A stretch of DNA of 64,000 nt from Skermanella mucosa (GTDB lineage Bacteria; Pseudomonadota; Alphaproteobacteria; Azospirillales; Azospirillaceae), in contig NZ_CP086106.1 of NCBI RefSeq assembly GCF_016765655.2, forward strand, positions 62,001 through 126,000, written 5' to 3'. A program made the position numbers and the translations under genes. The stretch's first letter is position 1. Each line of letters begins with the position of its first letter. Of this stretch, positions 9,394 through 16,803 are shown in pieces. Below the pieces are notes generated by a model. The model had not been told where the DNA came from, made no database searches, and saw nothing but the letters and a program-made list of their open reading frames with translations.

Positions 9394-11079
9394 ACGGGTT
9401 CTCCCGCGTTTTCGATGCACACGGATGGCGGGTAGAGACTGAGTGACTATATTCAGGAGGTGGCTCCGCTCCCAACGTGATCTTTATCCTTGTACAGCAC
9501 CGAATTCTGCCTGTTGCCGCCGAACCTGGCGGTCGATCGTCTGCGACCTGCCGATGATCATCTCGTCCTTGAGACGCATTCAACCAATCCGTCAGCGACA
9601 TGCCCTTTGTGCGACTACCCCTCCTTCCGACGACACAGCAGCTATGGTCGCCGGCTGGCGGATCTGCCGTGGCAGGGCCGCAGGGTCGAACTTCACCTGC
9701 GCATCCGGCGCTTTCGCTGCGTCAATGACGGTTGCCCAAGGCGGGTTTTCGCCGAGCGCTTGCCGGAGGTCACCGAGCCGATGGCGCGCCGCACCCTTCG
9801 CCTGCGCGAGACGCAACAGGATCTCGGCCTGGCGCTGGGCGGTGAAGCCGGCTCCCGCCTGGCCAGCCGGTTGGCGATGCCGCTCAGCCCGGACACCGTG
9901 CTGCGCCTGATCCGGGCGATCGTCCTGAAGTCCGCCGAGACGCCGCGGGTGCTCGGCGTCGATGACTTCGCCTTCCGGCGTGGCCAGCATTACGGCACGA
10001 TCCTCTGCGATCTCGAACGCAGATGCGCGATCGACCTGCTGCCCGACCGGCAGGCCGAGACGCTGGCAACATGGCTCAAAGAGCACCCCGGTGCCGAGAT
10101 CGTCGCCCGTGACCGGGCCGGCGCCTTCGCTGACGGCATCCGCCAGGGCGCTCCCGAGGCAATCCAGGTCGCCGATCGGTTTCATCTGCTGTGCAACGCT
10201 TCCGACGCCCTCAAGCCGGTCTTCGACCGTCACCATCGAGAAATCCGCAAGGCGATCCAGGCGACGGCGCCGACGACGGCGCCGACACCTTCGCCAGTAT
10301 CTCGGCCGGAACCGAAGTCGAGAGCCGAGGACCGTGCCCGCGACCGGTTTGATGACCGCCAGGCCCGCTACGACGAGGTCGCCCGTCTGCGGCAGGCTGG
10401 CATGCCGATCAAGCGCATCGCCCGCGAACTTGGCCTAGGACACAAGACCGTGAAGCGTTGGCTGCGGGCAGGACATGCCCCGACCTGGCGTAAACTGCCC
10501 CGCCCGAAGATGATCGATCGTTACCGGGAGTACCTGGAGCGACGCTGGCGGAAGGGGTGCCACAACGCCGCCCAGTTGTGGCGGGAGCTGCGCGATCAGG
10601 GTTTTACCGGCAGGTCGGGCACCGTTCGCCTGTGGGCGACCCGGCAACGCCGTGATCATGCTCCCGAACCCGCCGCCCTGCGTCTTCCGGGAACGCGACC
10701 TGGTGGCGACGCTGATCACCGCCGCGCCGGCGATCACCGAAGCGGTGGCCCTGGTCCGGGCCTTCGCCGCCATGATCCGCCAGCAGGAGGTTGACGCCCT
10801 TGATCCCTGGATCGCGGCGGCGCGTCAAAGCACGCTGCGCGGCTTTGCCGACAGTATCCAGCGCGACCGGGCCGCCATCAAAGCGGCGCTCACCCTGCCA
10901 TGGAGTACCGGGCCGGTCGAGGGGCGGATCAACAAACTCAAACTCGTGAAACGCCAAATGTATGGCCGCGCCAACTTTGATCTCCTGCGCCAACGTGTGC
11001 TCGCAGCAGTCTGAAAATGAAGGGAGCTGGAAATATTTTTCCCTCATAACGTGTGCATCGAAAACGCGGGAGAACCCGT
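9394..11079 (+). mobile_element. ISL3-family insertion sequence with 29-bp perfect inverted repeats
   Basis: The ends match perfectly as inverted repeats for 29 bp; they begin ACGGGTTCTCCCGCGTTTTC at 9394 and its complement ends at 11079. Length is 1686 bp with one transposase gene. The 8-bp flanks (AATGTACT and CACATCCG) are not a target duplication, and IS5-family coding sequence on either side is non-contiguous. Insertion was therefore probably accompanied by an adjacent deletion. Confidence 0.9.
9490..11014 (+). pseudogene. ISL3-family transposase with one frameshift
   Basis: The N-terminal zinc-binding domain is present (CPLCDYPSFRRHSSYGRRLA, then the paired cysteines of RFRCVNDGCPRRVFAERLPE), then VLGVDDFAFRRG, the DDE core [15 protein letters not shown] and DRFHLL, and an HTH insert. 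Near 10640-10690 the reading changes from the first to the next frame. The rest (LVRAFAAMIRQ, DALDPWIAAARQ, WSTGPVEGRINKLKLVKRQM) is intact to the stop at 11014. A single indel separates this copy from a working gene; ISL3 transposases are not known to need programmed frameshifting. Confidence 0.85.
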
Positions 11080-11218
11080 CACATCCGATAGCAAATTCAA
11101 CCCAGACCGTCAGGCTGCCAAGCCGCCACAGCGCCGCGTCAAATTCGGCCCAGTTCTCATTTTTGTACCGCGCCTTCGGGATCTTGTGACGACGCGGTTC
11201 ATCCGCCTTGTACGGCAT
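11080..11218 (-). pseudogene. IS5-family transposase, N-terminal fragment
   Basis: The minus frame from ATG at 11218 reads MPYKADEPRRHKIPKARYKN and continues NWAEFDAALWRLGSLTVWVE until it meets the ISL3 right end at 11079. This is the characteristic start of IS5 (IS1031-like) transposases. It is the missing upstream part of the fragment at 9095-9393. Confidence 0.8.
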
Positions 11219-11320
11219 CAGGGTCTCTCGGATCAGCGGACGGCCTCTATACCTGTCAGCCGGCTGACGCGACAGCCCTCACCTGCCATTTTTGCACCAG
11301 GGTCCAGTTCAGACGGTATA

Positions 11321-12121
11321 TCATCTCCGGCCGCTATGCCCACCATCCTCCGACAGCATCTCATCATCCGAGAAGATTAGGAGGCTGAGCGCCTCGCCAT
11401 CCCCTACCCGACAGGACTGCTCCAGCACTTCGAAGCGGTCTGCACCACGGCGATCGAACCAAGCCTCCGCCCCCATGCGGCCAAGGCGAGACTTTGGCTT
11501 GTCGCCGAAGACGGCGTCGAACGCGAAAGAGTTGGGATCGAGTTCCGGCTGGGGAAACCAGTGCGCAGAGACGCCAGGACCACGGATGAACCATCGTCTG
11601 CCCTGGCGGCCGTGGCACACCAGCATTGCCGCTTCAGGACCGTGCTCGACCAGTCGGATCGCCGTCGCCGTCAAGCTGGTTCCGAAAATTTCGGCTATCT
11701 GCTCAGCACCGTCCAGAGAGACCCTCTTCAGCCCTTCAGCCATTGGACGAAACAGATAAAGTGGGAGCAGGAGATCGGCGGCATAGCCGTCGGCGACACG
11801 CTCGGGATCGAGCGGGTTGCGAGTGCGATTGCCGATGTCGTCCGGGCGGCAGACAAAGGCACGGCCTCGGTGATGGTGCCAGTGACCGAGTTCATGCGCG
11901 AGCGAAAAGCGGGCGCGTGTCTTGGTCCGCGCCTTTCGATCATCCACCGTGATGACAGCACGGTCACCATATCCGACGATCCGAGCCTCACAACTTTCCA
12001 AAGGGCGATACTTCACAACTGCCTTGCGATGCCAGGCGATCACCTCGAGGTCGATGTCCTTGGGGTCGGAGATCCCGAGTTCCCGCAGCACCACCTCTGC
12101 CGGGCTGCACTGCCTTTTCAC
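11321..12121 (-). CDS. ImmA/IrrE-family metallo-endopeptidase
   Basis: A 266-residue protein with the zinc-protease motif HELGH at residues 76-80 in the context RARFSLAHELGHWHHHRGRA, followed by the DPERVADGYAADLLLP helix that supplies the third ligand in this family. ImmA/IrrE proteases cleave repressors or anti-factors in response to a signal; the founding members are ImmA, which degrades ImmR, and IrrE. The C-terminal 120 residues are an extra domain with many aromatic residues, a plausible sensor. Its start overlaps the stop of the upstream gene by 4 bp (12118-12121), so translation is coupled within a three-gene operon. Confidence 0.85.
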   Translation of the reverse strand: MKRQCSPAEVVLRELGISDPKDIDLEVIAWHRKAVVKYRPLESCEARIVGYGDRAVITVDDRKARTKTRARFSLAHELGHWHHHRGRAFVCRPDDIGNRTRNPLDPERVADGYAADLLLPLYLFRPMAEGLKRVSLDGAEQIAEIFGTSLTATAIRLVEHGPEAAMLVCHGRQGRRWFIRGPGVSAHWFPQPELDPNSFAFDAVFGDKPKSRLGRMGAEAWFDRRGADRFEVLEQSCRVGDGEALSLLIFSDDEMLSEDGGHSGRR

Positions 12122-12561
12122 TTCGGGTCGCCCCGCTCATCAATGGCCCCGAGATCAAGAAGGTCCTCCAAGAAGGAGTCGAGTTCCGGCTCGCTCATCT
12201 GCTGCCCCTTGCGCGCGGCGAGTGTAAGCTCGCGGTCGAGGGTACCGTCGTTTGCGGCGTAGCGCTGGACGATACGCCTCTTATCTGCGATTGATAGGGG
12301 AACGACAGCGGCGGCGGCGGCACGCTTTGCCTTCTCCATCTCCGCTCGTGCCGCCTCGAACTTACGCCTTCCGCTCTGCATAATCGCGGCGGAGATCACG
12401 CCGTGCACCCGGGCGGCTGCGGCTTCGATGGAGCCGTACTCCTCGCACATTTCGGCATGAATTTCGTCGGATGTTGCCGCCATAACGTCATCCGCGAGAG
12501 TCTCGGCCAGACGGCCAAGCTTCTCGAGTGCTTCCCGCTCGCGATCCATCATGGCTTCCAT
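12118..12561 (-). CDS. Unknown helical protein between a sigma factor and an ImmA-type protease
   Basis: A 147-residue, highly charged, mostly alpha-helical protein with no recognised domain. It has an acidic amphipathic N-terminal half (EALEKLGRLAETLADDVMAA), an Ala-rich central helix (RAEMEKAKRAAAAAVVPL) and a short C-terminal acidic helix (SEPELDSFLEDLLDLGAI). It overlaps the sigma-like gene by 13 bp and the protease gene by 4 bp. The position suggests an anti-sigma or adaptor that the protease removes; this is inference from gene order only. Confidence 0.6.
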   Translation of the reverse strand: MEAMMDREREALEKLGRLAETLADDVMAATSDEIHAEMCEEYGSIEAAAARVHGVISAAIMQSGRRKFEAARAEMEKAKRAAAAAVVPLSIADKRRIVQRYAANDGTLDRELTLAARKGQQMSEPELDSFLEDLLDLGAIDERGDPK

Positions 12562-13121
12562 CCTTCAGGAAACGCCTTCTCGATCTTGCGCCGTATCCGG
12601 CGCCGCACCGTTGCTAAAACCTTATCGTCCATGGCGCCCATATCCTTAAGCACGGTAGCCGACTCTCCGTCCAGGTCGCCCATCACTACCAGCAAGGCTT
12701 GCTCATCATCATCGAACAAAGCCTGTAGAGCCTTCAGGTGTTCAGAGTAGTCGGCGCGGGCGACCAAAAGCTCCTCAACGGACCTCTCACGCGACGCTAC
12801 ACGTGAAGCTGGCCCGGCGTTCTCATCCTCATCCAGGCTCTCATGCCGCGGACGCCGGCTGATCTGCTTGCGCGATGCCGAGGCGATGCTTTTCATCACG
12901 TTGTACAAGAACACTGAAATCTCAACCTCACAGGGACAGGTCCGTTCTCCTTCAAGAGCCCGTCGGATCGCTTCTTGAAGAAGGTCATCCGGTCCCATCC
13001 CCGTGCCGACGGAGAGCTGGCGAGCTGCCCGTTCCAAACGTCCCAGGTCGTCCGATCCGAATTCTTCAAGCGCAGCCTGGATTTCAGCAACGCTCCTCAA
13101 TCCACCGTCACCCTCCCTCAC
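12549..13121 (-). CDS. RNA polymerase sigma-70-family (ECF-like) protein
   Basis: A 190-residue protein with a region 2 signature (GPDDLLQEAIRRALEGER, then FLYNVMKSIASASRKQISRR at about residues 70-90). A C-terminal helix pair resembles region 4 (LDGESATVLKDMGAMDDKVL, then RRRIRRKIEKAF). A linker rich in Asp/Glu (SLDEDENAGPASR) joins them. Size and two-domain layout match small alternative sigma factors. It is first in the operon, reading away from DUF2188 and CBASS. Region 4 is divergent, so specificity cannot be predicted. Confidence 0.7.
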   Translation of the reverse strand: MREGDGGLRSVAEIQAALEEFGSDDLGRLERAARQLSVGTGMGPDDLLQEAIRRALEGERTCPCEVEISVFLYNVMKSIASASRKQISRRPRHESLDEDENAGPASRVASRERSVEELLVARADYSEHLKALQALFDDDEQALLVVMGDLDGESATVLKDMGAMDDKVLATVRRRIRRKIEKAFPEGWKP

Positions 13122-13307
13122 ATGTCCCTCACTGGTCTTGGCGCCTCTTCAATTGGCTCCGGACATTCGAGCAGAAATTTTTCTTCGTCTGTGTCCGAGG
13201 CCCAGATGCGGCGGAGCCGATGCTTGTAATGGCAGTTGCAGGGGCATCCGCCCCTCCACCGCGATCAGGATCATAACCCTTACAGCTATATTGGAGTAGA
13301 AATAAAG

Positions 13308-13538
13308 ATGACAAAACATAACCACCATGTCGTGCCACACCCGGACGGGTGGGCGGTCAAGCGGGCTGGCGGTAACCGCGTTTCTTTAGTGCATGACACT
13401 CAGCAGCAAGCCATCGACAGGGCGCGCGAGGGGGCCCGCAAGCAAGGGTCCGAGCTGTTGGTCCACAATCGCAAAGGCCAGATCCGCGAGCGGGACTCCT
13501 ACGGTCCTGATCCGTTCCCGCCCCGCGATAAGCGGTGA
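13308..13538 (+). CDS. DUF2188 domain protein
   Basis: A 76-residue small basic protein: HHVVPHPDGWAVKRAGGNRV, then AIDRAREGARKQGSELLVHN and KGQIRERDSYGPDP. This matches the compact DUF2188 fold (H-V-V-P-x-x-x-G-W ... G-R-I-R-E-K-D-S-Y-G). No biochemical role is established for the family. ATG at 13308 is chosen because the conserved region begins there and GGAG lies 13 bases upstream. It stands alone between the sigma/protease operon (divergent) and the CBASS pair. Confidence 0.85.
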   Translation: MTKHNHHVVPHPDGWAVKRAGGNRVSLVHDTQQQAIDRAREGARKQGSELLVHNRKGQIRERDSYGPDPFPPRDKR

Positions 13539-13620
13539 GCAGTCGGAGGTAAGGGCCTGGGCATAAACGCCTTGGCCCGTTCGGATTGGACGCGCCAAGT
13601 GAGTTCAGAGGTGTAGACGG

Positions 13621-14247
13621 ATGCAGGAACATGAATATGCACTCCTGGGAGGAGTGAATCGGGCAGAAGTTGGTCGCTACCTCGGCGCCATCGCAGCCGG
13701 AGTCTCGGCAGTGATCGTGTTCGTTCTGCTGACGGTCGTCGATCTCGCGCAGCAATTTGGCATCCCCACCAACCTGCCTCCCGCTGTCTTGTCACTTGTC
13801 GGGGCCGGGGCTGTGTTTGGGGCACTTTACTGGATCTTTGACCGTCACGCCTGGCGGTGGCCGTACATAGGTCAGCTGTTGAAGGTCCCTGACTTGGCCG
13901 GGGATTGGCAGTGCGATGGACAGACGCTCAAGCCGGATGGCTCGGACAGCTACGGCTGGGAAGGAAAGGTCACGATCATCCAGAGCTGGGACAGACTGCG
14001 TGTCCGTCTCAAGACGAGCCAATCCGGCTCGAACAGCATCACGGCAGCGCTGATTCACGACGAAGCCGACGGCTACAGGCTCCTCTACAACTACCGGAAC
14101 GATCCGCGGATCGGCGAGGCGGAGCTCAAGAGCCACCTCGGCTTTGCTCAGCTGGTCTTCTCGAAGGACCTTCGGTCGGCCGAGGGAGAGTACTTCAACG
14201 GCCACGGCCGCTTCACGTTCGGTACCATGCGCTTGGCAAGGATTTGA
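13621..14247 (+). CDS. cap15: CBASS effector, Cap15-like (two TM helices plus beta-rich domain)
   Basis: A 208-residue protein with two predicted membrane helices (about 20-41 and 53-73), then a soluble domain beginning KVPDLAGDWQCDG (residues 88-100) and alternating beta strands to the end (VTIIQSWDRLRVRLKT, GRFTFGTMRLARI). This layout is that of Cap15/S-2TM-beta effectors, in which a cyclic nucleotide binds the beta barrel and the protein disrupts the inner membrane to abort phage infection. It is followed by a CD-NTase with only 1 bp between stop and start, which supports the call. GAGGTG at 13608 is the ribosome binding site. Confidence 0.82.
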   Translation: MQEHEYALLGGVNRAEVGRYLGAIAAGVSAVIVFVLLTVVDLAQQFGIPTNLPPAVLSLVGAGAVFGALYWIFDRHAWRWPYIGQLLKVPDLAGDWQCDGQTLKPDGSDSYGWEGKVTIIQSWDRLRVRLKTSQSGSNSITAALIHDEADGYRLLYNYRNDPRIGEAELKSHLGFAQLVFSKDLRSAEGEYFNGHGRFTFGTMRLARI

Positions 14248-14248
14248 C

Positions 14249-15382
14249 ATGCCCAGGGATATCAACAACCGCATCGAGCAACTCCGCACGCGCCGTGCCG
14301 GTATGGACCGTTTGGAACGCCTCAACGAGCAGGCCCGGTATGACGTGTTGGCTAAGAGCCTGGTGCCAGAGCCTTGGCAGAAGCGTGTGGGCAAGCCTCA
14401 CACCAAGTATGCCCTTGGGGCGATGCAGGAAGTTGATGCCGACTACACGCGTATCAGCATCGAAACGGCTGAGCGTGTCGGCCGCCAACTGGACGCGGGG
14501 TTGACTACCGCCGGCTTCTCGGTCGAATTCCGACTGCAGGGTTCCGTACCGCTGAACGTCCATATCCGCGGCGTTAGCGACGTTGATCTACTCAACTTGG
14601 AAACAGGATTCCTCACCTATGACACCGGTGGTGCGCGCAGCGCGGCTGGCCAATACCGAAATCCGACAATCCGGACGTCCGTCGATGTGCTTTCCAATCT
14701 TCGACGCGAGGCGGAGAGGATCCTGAAGAACAAGTATCCGGCCACCACCGTGGATACGTCCGGAGGAAAGGCGATCAGCATCTCCGGCGGATCGCTGGCA
14801 CGGCCCGTCGACGTGGTGCCGTCCCATTGGCACGATACGATCGACTATCAGAGGTTCGGGCAAGAGCACGACCGAGGCGTTACCATTCTCGACAAGAAGG
14901 TGCCTGAGGCGCTCCAGAATCTACCGTTCCTTCATATCAAGCGCGTTGGAGAGCGCGACGAGGCAGTCATGGACAGTCTCAGAAAGGCTATCCGCCTTTG
15001 TAAGAACCTGAAGAGCGATGCCAACGAAGAGGGCCGAAACGTTAACCTCCCGAGTTTCGACATCGCCGCGACGATGTACCACGCGAACCTCGATGCGCTG
15101 CGCAGTGGCGCCGTCTATGAGCTCGGGATTCTGGCGGAGGCACAACGCCATCTCGACTTCCTCGCTCGCAACGTAACCTACGCTGCGACACTGACGGTGC
15201 CAGATGGGTCGAGACGGATCTTCAACACGGGAGCGAAGATCGAAGGGTTGATCGCGCTATCGATTGAGATCGACGAACTGGCTCGCGAGGTCGCGAAGGA
15301 GCAGAACAGCCACCTTGCTACCTACGACGCCCCTCCTCTCGACGTCAGCCGCGCTGTGCTGTCCTCGATCTATGTGCCGTAG
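14249..15382 (+). CDS. CBASS CD-NTase (cGAS/DncV-like nucleotidyltransferase)
   Basis: A 377-residue protein with the nucleotidyltransferase G-S motif at 98-99 in LQGSVPLNVHIRGVSDVDLL, catalytic aspartates D111 and D113 (DVD), and the third carboxylate D188 in GGSLARPVDVVPSHWHDT. The C-terminal half is helical, as in OAS-like enzymes. It should make a cyclic di- or oligonucleotide on infection to activate the Cap15-like protein encoded just upstream. There are no Cap2/Cap3 or HORMA/TRIP13 genes, so this is a minimal type I CBASS. Known Cap15 partners are CdnE-type, but the clade here cannot be fixed by eye. ATG at 14249 follows the previous stop directly. Confidence 0.85.
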   Translation: MPRDINNRIEQLRTRRAGMDRLERLNEQARYDVLAKSLVPEPWQKRVGKPHTKYALGAMQEVDADYTRISIETAERVGRQLDAGLTTAGFSVEFRLQGSVPLNVHIRGVSDVDLLNLETGFLTYDTGGARSAAGQYRNPTIRTSVDVLSNLRREAERILKNKYPATTVDTSGGKAISISGGSLARPVDVVPSHWHDTIDYQRFGQEHDRGVTILDKKVPEALQNLPFLHIKRVGERDEAVMDSLRKAIRLCKNLKSDANEEGRNVNLPSFDIAATMYHANLDALRSGAVYELGILAEAQRHLDFLARNVTYAATLTVPDGSRRIFNTGAKIEGLIALSIEIDELAREVAKEQNSHLATYDAPPLDVSRAVLSSIYVP

Positions 15383-15660
15383 GTGTCGCTGCTTGAGATC
15401 ATCGGCCTGGACCTGGTCAAGCGGCGAGACTGCCGCGCGATTGGGGTCAAGCCGCCATAACTGGATCGGAGCCGGAATTAGCATCGAACAGTTGTCCGAA
15501 GCTGGGACCGAACTTGCCGTTGAGGATGGCATGTAGACGCCAAGTCATGCTGGCCCTTCCGCAAGCTCGGTGGAGCTTGATGCGGAGAGCTGCTGGGATG
15601 CTCACATAGAGGAAACCAGCCCCCTCTCAACTTGTATCGCTTTGGATCACCGAACCTCTC

Positions 15661-15928
15661 TTGTCCCTGTTGCCGGATGGGATCGTCGTTGGCCGTGTTG
15701 AGGTCAAATCTGGACTCGTCACCGTGCATGCTCGATCCGCTGACCTGATCACCTGCTGTCCGATATGCACCATGCCGTCGGGACGGTTTCATGGTCGCTA
15801 CATCCGCCGTGTCGCCGACATTCCCCTGATGGGCCGCATCGTCTCGCTGTCCCTCCAGATCCGCCGCTTCCGCTGCTCGCAATCCGGATGCCCGCGCCGG
15901 ATCTTTGCCGAGCGCTTGTCTGCAGCGG
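15661..15928 (+). pseudogene. ISL3 transposase N-terminal fragment
   Basis: The frame reads [20 protein letters not shown], then the zinc-binding region with [20 protein letters not shown] and RFRCSQSGCPRRIFAERLSA. It stops where the IS66 inverted repeat begins at 15929. It is almost the same protein as the first part of the ISL3 transposase at 43680-45303. Confidence 0.85.
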
Positions 15929-15998
15929 GTAAACCAGCGACGAAGGCATCTTTTCCGCCGGTCTGTTGAGGCCGAGTTTTCCTGGTGACAGGAACTCC

Positions 15999-16376
15999 AT
16001 GGAGGCTGCAATGGCCGATGGCGGACACTTGGGGGATCGGGAGCACTTTTGGCGGGAGCACGTGGCGGGCTGGAGGAGCAGTGGTCTGTCGCTGCGGCTG
16101 TACAGCGAGCGTCATGGATTGAAGGCCGGCACACTGGGCTACTGGAACTCCCGGCTCAAAGCCCAGGCCGCTGACGCTCCGGCATGCTCGGCCGGACCGG
16201 AGACCGGGGCGATGTTTCTGGCGGTCCATGTTGCCGATCCGGCGGTGAGTGTCCCGGAGCCGCGGAACGAAGGGGTCGAATTAGTTCTGCCGGGAGGATA
16301 CGTTGTTCGGATCGGCCGCGGCTTCGACGCCATGACCCTGGACCGGCTGCTCGATGTCGTCGAGAGGCGGTCGTGA
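15999..16376 (+). CDS. tnpA: IS66 accessory protein TnpA
   Basis: A 125-residue protein with the orfA HTH-like segment FWREHVAGWRSSGLSLRLYS followed by ERHGLKAGTLGYWNSRLK. ATG at 15999 is chosen since the conserved part begins soon after and GGAAC lies upstream. Its stop overlaps the GTG start of tnpB (GTGA), the usual translational coupling in IS66 elements. Confidence 0.88.
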   Translation: MEAAMADGGHLGDREHFWREHVAGWRSSGLSLRLYSERHGLKAGTLGYWNSRLKAQAADAPACSAGPETGAMFLAVHVADPAVSVPEPRNEGVELVLPGGYVVRIGRGFDAMTLDRLLDVVERRS

Positions 16377-16726
16377 TCGGGTTGCCGGACGGCGTGCGTG
16401 TTTACCTGGCGGCGGGCCGGACCGACCTGCGCCGCGGCATCGACGGCTTGGCCGCGCAGATCCAGACGGTGCTGCGTCAAGATCCTTTCAGCGGCCATCT
16501 TTTCGTTTTTCGAGGCCGTTCGTCGCACACGATCAAGGTTCTGATGTACGACACGACAGGCTTTCTGCTGATGCAGAAGCGCCTGACCGAGGGAAAGTTC
16601 ATCTGGCCGAGCCCGGCGGATGGCATCGTGACGATCAGCCGTGCCCAGATGTCGCTGCTCGTTGACGGTCTGGATTGGCGATCCGCCAAGACAAAGCCCA
16701 TCACCAAGCCTCTGTTTATCGTCTGA
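16373..16726 (+). CDS. tnpB: IS66 accessory protein TnpB
   Basis: A 117-residue protein with the full TnpB signature: VRVYLAAGRTDLRRGIDGLA, DPFSGHLFVFRGRSSHTIKV, and LTEGKFIWPSPADGIVTISR. It starts at GTG overlapping the tnpA stop. The C-terminus (KTKPITKPLFIV) departs from the usual WRP ending, so the last 10 residues may be altered. Confidence 0.9.
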   Translation: MIGLPDGVRVYLAAGRTDLRRGIDGLAAQIQTVLRQDPFSGHLFVFRGRSSHTIKVLMYDTTGFLLMQKRLTEGKFIWPSPADGIVTISRAQMSLLVDGLDWRSAKTKPITKPLFIV

Positions 16727-16803
16727 ACAGAGGCCTGCGTTACTTCTATGTTACTGCTTCTGCCGCTGCTTACCACGAGGGCCGGCGCGGATACTTTCAT
16801 CAC

